Source: Amorphus sp040750475 | GTDB taxonomy: Bacteria > Pseudomonadota > Alphaproteobacteria > Rhizobiales > Amorphaceae | Direction: 5' to 3' | Length of the DNA: 64,000 bases | Assembly (NCBI RefSeq): GCF_040750475.1 | Contig: NZ_JABJVY010000001.1 | Location: 310,001 to 374,000, forward strand | Shown: in pieces, positions 27,983 through 36,750 of the stretch | How positions within the stretch are numbered: the first letter of the stretch is position 1 | Layout of the letters: every line of letters begins with the position of its first letter | The notes under the pieces: generated by a model | Databases searched by the model: none | What the model was told of the DNA's origin: nothing | The model's input: only the letters and a program-made list of their open reading frames with translations | Program-made: the position numbers and the translations under genes

Positions 27983-29412
27983 CGAGCAATCCGAAAGGCG
28001 GCATGTGGCGGCGGCTGTTCGGGGGCAAGAAGCCCGAGACGGACGGCGCGCCGGAGGCCACCGAGGATGCGGGCGCCGACGGCGACGAAAGCCAAACGGA
28101 CCAGGGAGACGAACAGGCTTCCGAACCGGAGGCCGATCACGCCGTCATTTCCGACGAGACGAGCGAGGCGCGCGCGCAAGAAGCCGCCGAGGTCTCGGAC
28201 GATCTGCGCACCGAGGCGAGCGATGAGGCACTTGCAAGCCCGGACCTGAACGAGGCTGAATCGGTTCCGGAACCGGACGAACCGGCGCTAAAGGCTCAGG
28301 AACCGTCCCCAGCCGAGGAGACGCCCGCCGGACCGCTCGAGGACGATCTCCAAGCTCCGTCCACGGCCACCACGGAGGACGAAGAACCAGCAGACGCGGA
28401 TCTGACGGGTGCCCCCGTCGACGACACGGAAACGACCGCCGAGGACGCGATCGAGGAGGTCGTTGCGGCCGCACCGGAGACCCGCGCCGGCTTCTTCCGC
28501 CGCCTGTTTTCCGGGCTGGACCGCACCTCCTCCTCGCTGACGGAAGGCGTCACCGGCCTTTTCACCAAGCGCAAGCTCGATAGCGAGACCCTGCAGGATC
28601 TGGAGGACGTCTTGATCCAGGCGGATCTCGGCGTGGAGACCGCCATGGCGGTGACCGACCGCCTGTCGGAGCAGCGCTATCAGAAAGGCATCGAGGCGGA
28701 CGCCCTGCGCCAGATCCTGGCCGAGGAAGTGGCGAACGTGCTGCAGCCGGTCGAGGCGCCGTTTGCGCTCGATGCCAGCAAGAAGCCGTTCGTGGTGCTG
28801 GTGGTCGGCGTCAACGGCACCGGCAAGACCACGACCATCGGCAAGATCGCGGCCAAGCTGGCGCGCGAGGGCAAGCATGTGGTGCTCGCCGCCGGCGACA
28901 CCTTCCGCGCCGCCGCCGTCGAGCAGCTCAAGATCTGGGGCGAGCGCACCAAGAGTCGGGTGGTGGCCCGCGACACCGGAGCCGATGCGGCCGGCCTCGT
29001 CTACGACGCGCTGGAGGAGGCGACCGCTGCGAGGGCCGACGCGCTCCTGATCGACACGGCCGGTCGGCTGCAGAACCGTACCGAGCTGATGGCGGAACTC
29101 GAAAAAGTCGTCCGCGTCATCAAGAAGAAGGTGCCGGACGCGCCCCATGCCGTGCTTCTGGTGCTGGATGCCACCACCGGGCAAAACGCGCTCAATCAGG
29201 TGGAGATCTTTTCCAAGACGGTCGGCGTGACGGGCCTCGTCATGACCAAGCTCGACGGCACCGCCCGCGGCGGCATCCTGGTGGCGATCGCCGCACGCCA
29301 CAAACTACCGGTCCACTATGTCGGCGTTGGCGAGGGAATCGACGATCTGGCCCCCTTCTCCGCCGACGATTTCGCCAATGCGATCGCAGGCTTGCGCGAC
29401 GGGACCGCATGA
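27979..29412 (+). CDS. ftsY: Signal recognition particle receptor
   Basis: 477 residues, overlapping mtaB by 4 bp. An acidic, low-complexity A domain (~1-165) is followed by the helical N domain (FFRRLFSGLDRTSSSLTEGV) and the GTPase G domain. The latter has G1 GVNGTGKTT (~277-285), DTFRAAAVEQLKIW, G3 DTAGRLQN and G4 TKLDGTARGG. It delivers ribosome-SRP complexes to the SecYEG translocon at the inner membrane. Confidence 0.96.
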   Translation: MTSNPKGGMWRRLFGGKKPETDGAPEATEDAGADGDESQTDQGDEQASEPEADHAVISDETSEARAQEAAEVSDDLRTEASDEALASPDLNEAESVPEPDEPALKAQEPSPAEETPAGPLEDDLQAPSTATTEDEEPADADLTGAPVDDTETTAEDAIEEVVAAAPETRAGFFRRLFSGLDRTSSSLTEGVTGLFTKRKLDSETLQDLEDVLIQADLGVETAMAVTDRLSEQRYQKGIEADALRQILAEEVANVLQPVEAPFALDASKKPFVVLVVGVNGTGKTTTIGKIAAKLAREGKHVVLAAGDTFRAAAVEQLKIWGERTKSRVVARDTGADAAGLVYDALEEATAARADALLIDTAGRLQNRTELMAELEKVVRVIKKKVPDAPHAVLLVLDATTGQNALNQVEIFSKTVGVTGLVMTKLDGTARGGILVAIAARHKLPVHYVGVGEGIDDLAPFSADDFANAIAGLRDGTA

Positions 29413-29654
29413 CGCGCGTCCGATCGGATCTGCCGACCCCATCGGGATGCGCTCGGACTATGGCTTTCACGAAAATGCGGAGGCGCTCTGGGCGATCGTC
29501 GTCGACGGCGCACCGGTGATCGCTTCAAGCTGGGCCCCACTTTTTCGATAGGTACTCCGAACGAGAGAACAAAGCGGGGATCGGACGAACAGCGGCGTTG
29601 ATGCGCGCACCGGGATCTTATATGGAAGGGGTCTTCGCATCAGGATGCGTCCAC

Positions 29655-29731
<77 letters not shown>

Positions 29732-29880
29732 ATCTTTTCAATGACTTAGATGATTTTGCCGCTTTGCCGCTTTGCTGTTTTCGTACAGGAAGCACGGCGA
29801 AGGTAAATCCGGGTCAATTCGCGCGACCTCTGGTACGCTCTCCGCTCTCAATAGATAGGTAGAGATAGACACCTAAGAGA

Positions 29881-29943
29881 GCTTGTTTCCCTCGGAGCCG
29901 CCTTCGCACAAAGCGAAGGAAGGCGGATCCGAGGGGAACAAGC
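29881..29943. repeat. Long imperfect stem-loop near the left island end
   Basis: A 16-bp arm (29881-29896, GCTTGTTTCCCTCGGA) pairs with 29928-29943 through one wobble. After one mismatch, CCGCCTT at 29898-29904 pairs with AAGGCGG at 29920-29926, giving a 24-position stem and a 15-nt loop. GGGTTTT follows. It may be a strong terminator or the collapsed ends of a lost insertion. Confidence 0.75.
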
Positions 29944-29968
29944 GGGTTTTCCTTGGTGAGCAGAAGCA

Positions 29969-30217
29969 TCAAACTGCGCAAGCCGCAATCAGTTCGTTGT
30001 GAAGCTGCGCCAAATATTCTGCAGACATGTCGAGGATTGGCTCATACATGAACGAGTTTAGGTGAGTGTTCTCAGGTGTCATCAAGTTGACCCGGTCCAT
30101 GAGCACGATCAGTGGCGCATGAGCCTCATGGCCACCAGCCACTTCTTTCAGTTTTCGAAGCAGCTTTGCCGTCTGATTTTTGGCGATGCCATTTACACCA
30201 GCCGTGGCTGGGAGCCC
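29969..30217 (-). pseudogene. Stranded C-terminal gene fragment
   Basis: The minus frame from just after an in-frame TAA (30218-30220) to TGA at 29969 encodes 82 residues without a start codon near its beginning. The text looks genuinely protein-like (NGIAKNQTAKLLRKLKEVAG; PLIVLMDRVNLMTPEN; HLNSFMYEPILDMSAEYL). I do not recognise the family. It seems to be the tail of an island gene whose 5' part was lost where the adjacent SDR gene now begins. Confidence 0.5.
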
Positions 30218-30283
30218 TTAATCACTTCAAATCGGAGTACCGCTGCAAATCGCGATGGGCCGCGCAGAATAGGCGACACGGTT

Positions 30284-31054
30284 TCACATCACACTTTGAC
30301 CACCATCGACGACGAGCGCGTGACCATTGATGTAGGATGCGCGATCGGAAAGCAGGAACAGGGCTGCGTTGGCAATTTCCTCAGGTTCAGCCAAGCGGCC
30401 AAGTGGAATGCTGCCCGCGGGCGCGAACGGGTGGGTTTCAGTACCGTCTTCGTTGGCCGAAATCATGCTCTCGGTCATCGGCGTGCGGGTGATCGATGGG
30501 TTGATGGAGTTGACACGGATGCCGAGCGGACCGAGCTCAACAGCGGCTGCGCGCGCCATTGCGGTGATCCCACCCTTGCTCGCGCTGTAGATCGTGGTGC
30601 CCGGAAAGGCGATATTTGCGAGCACCGAGCCATTCAGCACGATAGAGCCGCCACCGCCCTGGGCTTGCATTTGTTCCGCCTGCGCCTTGAGGCAGAAATA
30701 GACGGATTTCAGATTGGTGTCGTTGACGCGGTCCCATTCAGCTTCGGTCATGGTCGCAAGCGGGCCACCGGTCGCGGTGCCGGCGCTGTTGAAGGCGACG
30801 TCGAGCCTGCCGTAGCGTTCAACCACAGCGGCGACCACCTCGGGAATGGACTCGATTACGTTCAGATCGGCCTGAACAAAAAAGGCGTCGCCGCCAACTG
30901 TCTTGATCTCCGCGACAAGCGCCTCACCGTCCTCGACACGTCGCCCGGTCAGCACGACCTGCGCCCCCTCTTTCGCAAACAGCAGCGCGCTCGCCGCACC
31001 GATGCCCGACGTGCTGCCCGTTACCAGCGCGACTTTTCCATCCAGCAAACCCAT
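30284..31054 (-). CDS. SDR-family oxidoreductase 1
   Basis: 256 residues from the ATG at 31054, which has AAGGAG 6 nt upstream; an ATG at 31075 is in frame but has no such site. Classical SDR marks are the TGSTSGIG cofactor loop near the start, NSAG, the catalytic Ser in LNGSVLANIA, YSASK, and the C-terminal GHALVVDGG. An NAD(P)-dependent dehydrogenase or reductase of unknown substrate. Divergent from a TetR gene with an operator-like repeat between them. Confidence 0.88.
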   Translation of the reverse strand: MGLLDGKVALVTGSTSGIGAASALLFAKEGAQVVLTGRRVEDGEALVAEIKTVGGDAFFVQADLNVIESIPEVVAAVVERYGRLDVAFNSAGTATGGPLATMTEAEWDRVNDTNLKSVYFCLKAQAEQMQAQGGGGSIVLNGSVLANIAFPGTTIYSASKGGITAMARAAAVELGPLGIRVNSINPSITRTPMTESMISANEDGTETHPFAPAGSIPLGRLAEPEEIANAALFLLSDRASYINGHALVVDGGQSVM

Positions 31055-31080
31055 ACCATTCTCCTTAGATGACATCTGCT

Positions 31081-31096
31081 ATCTAATTTGATAGAT
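31081..31096. promoter_or_regulatory. Operator-like inverted repeat in the SDR1/TetR gap
   Basis: ATCTA-N6-TAGAT in the 74-bp divergent gap between SDR 1 and its TetR neighbour, in an AT-rich patch that probably overlaps both promoters. A likely binding site for the adjacent TetR protein. Confidence 0.5.
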
Positions 31097-31128
31097 TACA
31101 TACGTCATTTATAGAGTCGAGGGCGAAA

Positions 31129-31710
31129 ATGGGTCGTGTATCCAAACAGCAGGCTGGTCAGAACCGGCGCGCTGCGCTAGAGGCGTCGGCGGATCTGATC
31201 CGCGAGAAGGGTGTGGAGGGCGTCGGCATACGCGAGGTAATGACCTCGGTCGGGCTGACGCAGGGCGCTTTCGCCAAGCAGTTTGAGTCCAAGGACGCTT
31301 TGCTGGCAGAGGCTTGCACGCTTGCCTTCGAGGGCGCTCAACGCGTGCTCGACGAGCGTGCGGAAACAGGCGCATACGATCTGGCAGCGTACTATCTGGC
31401 CCCCAAGCCTTTGGCCGAGGCGTGCCCAATGGCTACGCTGGCAATGGATGCGGCTCGCGCACCCCAGGACAGCGCCTTTCGCGCGGCGTATGAACAGGGG
31501 CTTGGTCTTCTGGCGGAAACGGTCGCCGGCAAGCCGGTGTCGCCGGATCGTCTGGTGCTGATGGCGGCGATGGTGGGCGCATCTATCTTACGCAAGGCAT
31601 CAAGGGATCAAACGCTTTGCGCCGAAATGGAGACTGCCATCTTGGAGTTCAGCCGAACCCTGGACCAGGCCGGCGGGACGCGGCCAGGGTCGGGAAAGGC
31701 TGTATGTTGA
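31129..31710 (+). CDS. TetR-family repressor
   Basis: 193 residues. The N-terminal HTH (ADLIREKGVEGVGIREVMTSVGLTQGAFAKQFESKDALLAEA) is typical TetR/AcrR. The C-terminal ligand domain includes PLAEACPMATLAMDAARAP, a pattern seen in the subgroup that senses electrophiles or small aromatics. Divergent from SDR 1, which it most likely represses. Its last codons overlap the first of two operator-like repeats for the next unit. Confidence 0.85.
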   Translation: MGRVSKQQAGQNRRAALEASADLIREKGVEGVGIREVMTSVGLTQGAFAKQFESKDALLAEACTLAFEGAQRVLDERAETGAYDLAAYYLAPKPLAEACPMATLAMDAARAPQDSAFRAAYEQGLGLLAETVAGKPVSPDRLVLMAAMVGASILRKASRDQTLCAEMETAILEFSRTLDQAGGTRPGSGKAVC

Positions 31711-31749
31711 CAACGTCAACCGACTCGTGATTGGTTGACACTGTCAACA
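31705..31749. promoter_or_regulatory. Two tandem TTGAC-N3-GTCAA operators
   Basis: Two palindromes, TTGACAACGTCAA (31707-31719) and TTGACACTGTCAA (31735-31747), are 28 bp apart centre to centre. The pair also forms one larger 17-bp-arm inverted repeat with 2 mismatches. They stand just before the SDR 2 start. A TetR gene follows SDR 2 and is the best candidate to bind here. Confidence 0.7.
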
Positions 31750-31763
31750 TCGCGAGGAATTTC

Positions 31764-32708
31764 ATGCCTACAGTTTTGATCACCGGCGGCCATGGCGGCA
31801 TCGGCTATGCAGCCGCGCGCCGACTGGCATCATGCTACAAATGGAACATCCTGCTCGCCGGACGGAGCCCGGATCAGATGAAACGTGCCGCCACCGATCT
31901 CCGACGCGATTTCGGTGTGGACGTCACCACCCTCCCGCTGGATACTTCCTCCTTGCGATCTGTAAGGCAGGCCGCCGCCGAGCTTGTCGCTCGCCTGGAA
32001 TCCGGCCACCTCGCCTCGCTGGACGCCGTGTTGTGCAATGCGGGCGGTCGCTTCGATGGACCCGTCGCTTACTCTGAAGATGGCTATGAACTGACATTCG
32101 CCACAAACTGCCTTGGGCATTTCCACCTTCTTGAGCTTGTGGCGGACAAGATCGCCGACGGCGGACGGATTATCTTCACGGCAAGCGGCACCCACGATCC
32201 GGACACGATGGATGGCAAGCTGGCCGGCAAGGTGGTCGAGCCGGACGCGATCGTTCTGGCGAACGCGGGCAAGGATGGGGCGGCTCCGATTTCCGCAGGC
32301 AAACGTTATTCGACATCGAAATTGTGCAATGTTCTGACTGCGTATGAACTGCACCGTCGTCTGCGACGGGCTGGCGCCGGAACCGCGTCGATTGCCTTCG
32401 ATCCTGGCTTCATCCCGGACAGCGGGTTCATCCGCGGCATGCCGAGACCCGCGCAGTGGCTGATGAAAACCTCGGCGGCGCGATGGCTGTTCAAGCGGAT
32501 CGGTGTCACGATGGGCTCGCTGGAATTCTCCGGCGCCATGCTGGCCAGGCTTGCGGCGGACCCGGCATTCGCCAACGGCTCTGGAAAGTATTTCCAGTGT
32601 GATTCAGGCGAGTTCGAGGAGGCGCGATCTTCGGTTTTGTCCTTTGATACGCAGCGAGCCGCCAAACTGTGGAATCAGATGGAGGCACTCACTCACCCGC
32701 AGGCATAA
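31764..32708 (+). CDS. SDR-family oxidoreductase 2
   Basis: 314 residues from the ATG at 31764 (CGAGGA upstream). It has the TGGHGGIG cofactor loop, CNAGG, the catalytic Ser in FTASGTHD and YSTSK. It is longer than the first SDR and resembles the retinol-dehydrogenase/light-dependent-protochlorophyllide-reductase-like branch (FATNCLGHFHLLEL). It shares an operator region and probably a transcript with the TetR gene that follows. Confidence 0.85.
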   Translation: MPTVLITGGHGGIGYAAARRLASCYKWNILLAGRSPDQMKRAATDLRRDFGVDVTTLPLDTSSLRSVRQAAAELVARLESGHLASLDAVLCNAGGRFDGPVAYSEDGYELTFATNCLGHFHLLELVADKIADGGRIIFTASGTHDPDTMDGKLAGKVVEPDAIVLANAGKDGAAPISAGKRYSTSKLCNVLTAYELHRRLRRAGAGTASIAFDPGFIPDSGFIRGMPRPAQWLMKTSAARWLFKRIGVTMGSLEFSGAMLARLAADPAFANGSGKYFQCDSGEFEEARSSVLSFDTQRAAKLWNQMEALTHPQA

Positions 32709-33292
32709 GAGGTGCCGCCATCACGAAGACAACGGCCGAAAGACTGATCGAGGCGGCTGCCGACCTGCTGGATTCGGGCGGCGAAGGGGCCGTGACCCTC
32801 CGCGCCGTCGGCAGCGCCGCGGGGGTTTCTCATAATGCTCCCTACAAGCACTTCGCCAACCGCAGCGCCCTTCTGGCCGCGGTTGCGACCGCTTCATTCA
32901 GAGATCTTGCCATGGCGATGCAGGCCATCCGGCAGGCGTCGACCTCACCGAAGGACAAATTGTCGGACACCATCGCGCTGACGATCGACTTCCATCAGAA
33001 AACGCCCGCGCGCTACCGCCTGCTCTTCAACAACCCGGACACCGCGTCCGCCGATGGCGAGCTACGAATCGCAGCCACAGAAACCTTCGAGCACCTGCGC
33101 GCGATCGTTGAGGCGTGCCAACAAGCGGGTTATTTACCAGACGCTCCCAGTCATACGCTGGCCAGCCTCATCTTCGCCAGTGCCCACGGTCTTCTTGCGA
33201 TCGAAAGCGACGGGGCAATGCGCCCGGAAAAGGGCCTCTCCACCGTCGCCACGAGCATGGAGTTGCTGCTCAGTCTTCTGTCGCGCAGGTAG
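32669..33292 (+). CDS. TetR-family repressor, start uncertain
   Basis: 207 residues if read from the GTG at 32669, which overlaps SDR 2 by 40 bp. TetR-like sequence begins only at about residue 21 (TTAERLIEAAADLLDSGGEGAVTLRAVGSAAGVSHNAPYKHF), where no standard start codon exists. A WHG-type C-terminal domain follows (AMQAIRQAS... HGLLAIESDGAM). Either the GTG is used by translational coupling or a non-standard start is used. It probably represses the SDR 2 operon through the tandem operators. Confidence 0.75.
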   Translation: MESDGGTHSPAGIRGAAITKTTAERLIEAAADLLDSGGEGAVTLRAVGSAAGVSHNAPYKHFANRSALLAAVATASFRDLAMAMQAIRQASTSPKDKLSDTIALTIDFHQKTPARYRLLFNNPDTASADGELRIAATETFEHLRAIVEACQQAGYLPDAPSHTLASLIFASAHGLLAIESDGAMRPEKGLSTVATSMELLLSLLSRR

Positions 33293-33621
33293 TCAGGCAT
33301 ATGCCCCCGATTTGGCGGCGACCCTTTGCGTTGAATTGGACGGACGCCGTACAGGGTCGGTCTGTCGCGGGAGCGTCCCAACCATCCACGCTGTCACAGC
33401 GGCACGGGTGGCTGTGGAAATCTCCGCTCGCGATGGTGAGGCGGTAACCTGGGATCAATCCCGAGACAGTTGCAAAGTGGTGGACGCGGGCCACCGTCGA
33501 TGGTCCAAAGACCAGGTCGAAGGCTCCCAATTCCACCACCTTCAGCAATAGGCTCCCATGGCTGCCTTCCGTCATTCCTCACATCTACGCCACCGGCGCT
33601 TACGGGCAATAATCCAGTCCT
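33293..33621. other. Stretch without a supportable gene inside the island
   Basis: About 330 bp between convergent TetR and SDR 3 genes. Frames of 70-110 codons exist on both strands, but none has a recognisable family or credible start. Possibly eroded gene sequence. Confidence 0.4.
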
Positions 33622-34383
33622 TCACCTCATCGTCCAACCAGCATCGACATTGAATATCTGGCCGGTAACGTAAGAAGAAGCGTCAGAAGCCAGAAACTCC
33701 GCTGCCCCGACAAGATCTTCCGGAATTCCAAGCCGTGGAATGCACTGCTCCGTCATGATCTTCTTGGCGAGAGGAACATGGGCTTCACCATGATCTGCCA
33801 CAAACATCCCAGGCGATATAGCGTTCACCGTGATGCCGAATTCACCCAGTTCGCGGGCAAGTGCTCGGGTCAAGGTTGCCACACCTCCCTTGGCTGCGAT
33901 GTAGGGAACCATCAAAGTTGGAAACCCCCTGTCGGTAGTGGTCGACACAGTGTTGATGATTCTTCCAGCCCGGGCCGCCTTCATGCTCGGGATGACAGCT
34001 CGCGAACAGAGCCAGGTTCCGGTGAGGCACAAAGCGAGCGTTTTGTTCCAGTCAGCGAGTGAAACCTCCTCTGCAGGTGTATCGGTGAAGGCGCCGCCGG
34101 CATTGTTGATAAGAACATCGACACCGCCGAATTGAGACCGAGCGGCCTCTATCGCGGCGCCAACCGACGACTCATCAGTGACATCGATGGGCAAGGCCAT
34201 CACCGTGCCGCCTTCCTTGGCGATTGCGTCAGCCATGTTCTGCGCACCGCTCTCATTGATATCGGCGATGATCACGTGCGCCTCGTTGGCGGCGAAATGC
34301 TTCGCGTAGGCTGCGCCCAGCCCTCGAGCTGCACCAGTGATGAAGACTTTCTTTCCTTGCATTCTCGTCATTTCTACCAACAT
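33622..34383 (-). CDS. SDR-family oxidoreductase 3
   Basis: 253 residues. It has the TGAARGLG cofactor loop, NNAGG, the catalytic Ser in INTVSTTTDRG, YIAAKGG, and the C-terminal YVTGQIFNVDAGW. Typical of FabG/glucose-dehydrogenase-like classical SDRs acting on a hydroxyl or keto group with NAD(P). The start could be 34383 or the ATG at 34371. A LysR gene lies upstream on the same strand, about 190 bp away. Confidence 0.87.
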   Translation of the reverse strand: MLVEMTRMQGKKVFITGAARGLGAAYAKHFAANEAHVIIADINESGAQNMADAIAKEGGTVMALPIDVTDESSVGAAIEAARSQFGGVDVLINNAGGAFTDTPAEEVSLADWNKTLALCLTGTWLCSRAVIPSMKAARAGRIINTVSTTTDRGFPTLMVPYIAAKGGVATLTRALARELGEFGITVNAISPGMFVADHGEAHVPLAKKIMTEQCIPRLGIPEDLVGAAEFLASDASSYVTGQIFNVDAGWTMR

Positions 34384-34571
34384 CTCTTTCTACATATTCT
34401 GCATTCTGAAGCGCGTTTACTCAAAGAGCTGAACTGGCATGCTCGCCCCATTGGGCGATGCGCACCGAAATCTTTGTCTAGTCACCACGGGTATGCGCGC
34501 TCCCGCCCCACACGAGCGGTGCCGCTGTTAGCTGGGAAGCATGTCACCCGTGCAGTAGGCGGGTGGCAGGA

Positions 34572-35504
34572 CTAGCTTCCATTCCCATCCGGAATGGCGC
34601 CTTGTTGAAGCCGGAAGTCCGAATGCCTGTTGACGCACTGAGTGATGAAATCAGTTATAACCCGGACTCGCTGTGGTATCCGCGAACTGCTGTACAGCGC
34701 GTGGATGGGAAGCGGGTCGGGCGCGAAGTCCATCAGCAATTCCATCACTCGACCGGCACGAAGGTCCTCCTCAAACACGCCGCGCGCACCTTGGGCAATC
34801 CCCAGGCCCGCAAGCACGGCAGCGTGTATGTCGGCAGGGTCATTGCTGCCGAACCGTCCTGCTGCAGGCATCGCAAACTCGCCCTCGGCGGTCGAGAAAT
34901 GCCAGTTGTTGATCGCTCCACGGTGTCGATTGGTTACAAGCTGGTGTTCGTTGAGGTCCGCCGGAGTCACAGGAAATCCATGGCGTGCCAGATATGCCGG
35001 ACTGGCCACGGTCGCGATCCGCATGTTCCCGATCTTTTTCGCCAACAGCCCGGAACTGTCGAGATTGCCCACGCGGATCGCCAGATCAAGGCCTTCCTGC
35101 ACGAGGTCGGCGTGACGCTCGGACGCGGTGAACTCGACAGCGATGCGCGGGAAGCGCCTGAAAAATTCCTCAAGGTTCGGAACGATCATCATGGCGGTCA
35201 GCATCGGCGGGACCGCAACCCGGACTATGCCGCTTGGCCGGCCGTGACCGCTTGCGACGCGGCTTTCCGCCTCGTCGAGCTCGCCGAGCACCCGCACCGC
35301 GTCGTCGTAGAAATCCGCGCCCGCGGGCGTGGGCCGCAATCCGCGTGACGTACGGTTCAGCAATTGCGCGCCCAACCTTCGCTCGAGCGCGGCGACCTGC
35401 TTGCTGACGGCGGGCTGCCCGACCCCCAGCTCGCGCGCGGCCTGGGAGAAGCTGCTGCTTTCCACGACCCGGACGAAAAACTGAAGTGCGGCGACCCTAT
35501 CCAT
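34572..35504 (-). CDS. LysR-family transcriptional regulator
   Basis: 310 residues from the ATG at 35504; the frame continues upstream for 101 codons, but that text is not LysR-like. HTH: LQFFVRVVESSSFSQAARELGVGQPAVSKQVAALERRLGAQLLNRTSRGL. The substrate-binding domain follows. It belongs to the AaeR/DmlR-like subgroup that often controls an adjacent oxidoreductase. SDR 3 lies just downstream on the same strand. Confidence 0.85.
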   Translation of the reverse strand: MDRVAALQFFVRVVESSSFSQAARELGVGQPAVSKQVAALERRLGAQLLNRTSRGLRPTPAGADFYDDAVRVLGELDEAESRVASGHGRPSGIVRVAVPPMLTAMMIVPNLEEFFRRFPRIAVEFTASERHADLVQEGLDLAIRVGNLDSSGLLAKKIGNMRIATVASPAYLARHGFPVTPADLNEHQLVTNRHRGAINNWHFSTAEGEFAMPAAGRFGSNDPADIHAAVLAGLGIAQGARGVFEEDLRAGRVMELLMDFAPDPLPIHALYSSSRIPQRVRVITDFITQCVNRHSDFRLQQGAIPDGNGS

Positions 35505-35673
35505 TCCAAAGAAGAATAGCGGCGGCCCAGCCTGCTGCCAACGGTCAGGATCGGCAAGTTGAGCGGAGGCGTTCGGACCTGCCGGTGTCCCCTGACCATG
35601 ACAGACATTGGGGCCGGGCCGGGGTGCCCTCAGGAAACGGGGCCCCGATATGTCAATCGGCAGGTCGATGGCC

Positions 35674-36570
35674 TCATTCAGCGGCGTGGAGCTGGTCGAA
35701 GAAGCCCGAGGTATCCCGCGCGGGTGGCAGCCCGAACATGCGACTGTATTCGCGGCTGAATTGCGATGCGCTCTCATACCCGACCTGGTGGGCGGCCCGT
35801 GCCACATTCATCCCCTCGCTCACCAGCAGGCGCCGAGCCTCGATCAGCCTGAGCTGCTTCTGGAACTGCAAGGGCGTCATCGAGGTCACCGCCTTGAAGT
35901 GATGATGCAGCGACGATGGGCTCATGTTCGCCAAGGCGGAGAGTTCATCAATGCTGATCGGATAGTCGAACCGTGCGCGGATATAATGGAGGACACGTGC
36001 GATGCGATCTGCCCGTCCCAATATGACCACCTGCCGGGCGATCCGGTCCCCGTCATCTCCGGTCAGCAGGCGGAAATAGACCTCCCGCATCACGGAGGCC
36101 AGCAGGATGTCCAACCCGCGCGCCCGCTCCGCCAGATCGACGAGCCGGCCGATGCAGTCCGCGACGGCGGCGCTGGTCTCGCTCACGAAAAGGTCGAACA
36201 CCTGGTCCTGCCCCGGGGCAGCCGATATCCCGAGCGCGTCAATCACCTCGCGCATGTCGGCGATGTTCAATTCCAAGCCGAAGCCGATGAAGGGACGCTC
36301 GGGGGTTGCCTCGATGATGTGGCTGGTGGTTGGCCCGTCCGCCGTGATGACCATGGACTGGCCCGTGGAATAAACGGCGCGTGTATCCCCGACGGTGACC
36401 GCCTTGGCGCCTTGGACGATCAGGCAAAACGACGGGCGATACATCATGCATTGCGGCCGCGTGGGGCTGCTGCACTTCATGACACTCAAGCCGGGTATGC
36501 GCGTCGTGAAGTAGCCATCCTCGCCGCCGTATTCGCCCAGTACCGCCGTTGCCGTCTCGTTCAGGCTCAT
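35674..36570 (-). CDS. AraC-family transcriptional regulator (AraC_N type)
   Basis: 298 residues from the ATG at 36570; an in-frame CTG at 36594 is unlikely. The N-terminal AraC_N domain (MMYRPSFCLIVQGAKAVTVGD; ERPFIGFGLELNIADM) is followed by two HTH motifs (SIDELSALANMSPSSLHHHFKAVTSMTPLQFQKQLRL; NVARAAHQVGYESASQFSREYSRMFG). Divergent from SDR 4 with a 180-bp gap; it probably activates that gene in response to a small molecule. Confidence 0.87.
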   Translation of the reverse strand: MSLNETATAVLGEYGGEDGYFTTRIPGLSVMKCSSPTRPQCMMYRPSFCLIVQGAKAVTVGDTRAVYSTGQSMVITADGPTTSHIIEATPERPFIGFGLELNIADMREVIDALGISAAPGQDQVFDLFVSETSAAVADCIGRLVDLAERARGLDILLASVMREVYFRLLTGDDGDRIARQVVILGRADRIARVLHYIRARFDYPISIDELSALANMSPSSLHHHFKAVTSMTPLQFQKQLRLIEARRLLVSEGMNVARAAHQVGYESASQFSREYSRMFGLPPARDTSGFFDQLHAAE

Positions 36571-36750
36571 GAGTCTCGCTTTTCCGAACAGCAAGAACGC
36601 ACATTTTCGACTATCTATCGATCACGTACCGCATCGGAGGATCAGGCACAATCCGAGGAGTTTCCGGCATTCAGTTCGACTTCGGGCCCACCTAGCTTTG
36701 CCAAGCGCCACGGCATGGCTAGGCGCGAACGGCAATGATGGAGACCAACC

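Noticed and set aside
29448..29551. 34-codon frame between ftsY and tRNA-Arg
   Set aside because: Protein-like in places, but with no ribosome site, family or conservation that I can judge; not strong enough to list.
30062..31072. 336-codon plus-strand frame over SDR 1
   Set aside because: It is the antisense of a clear SDR with all catalytic motifs; its own protein shows no family features.
34572..35807. A 411-residue LysR protein
   Set aside because: The first 101 residues are not LysR-like and precede the normal MDRVAALQFF start at 35504.
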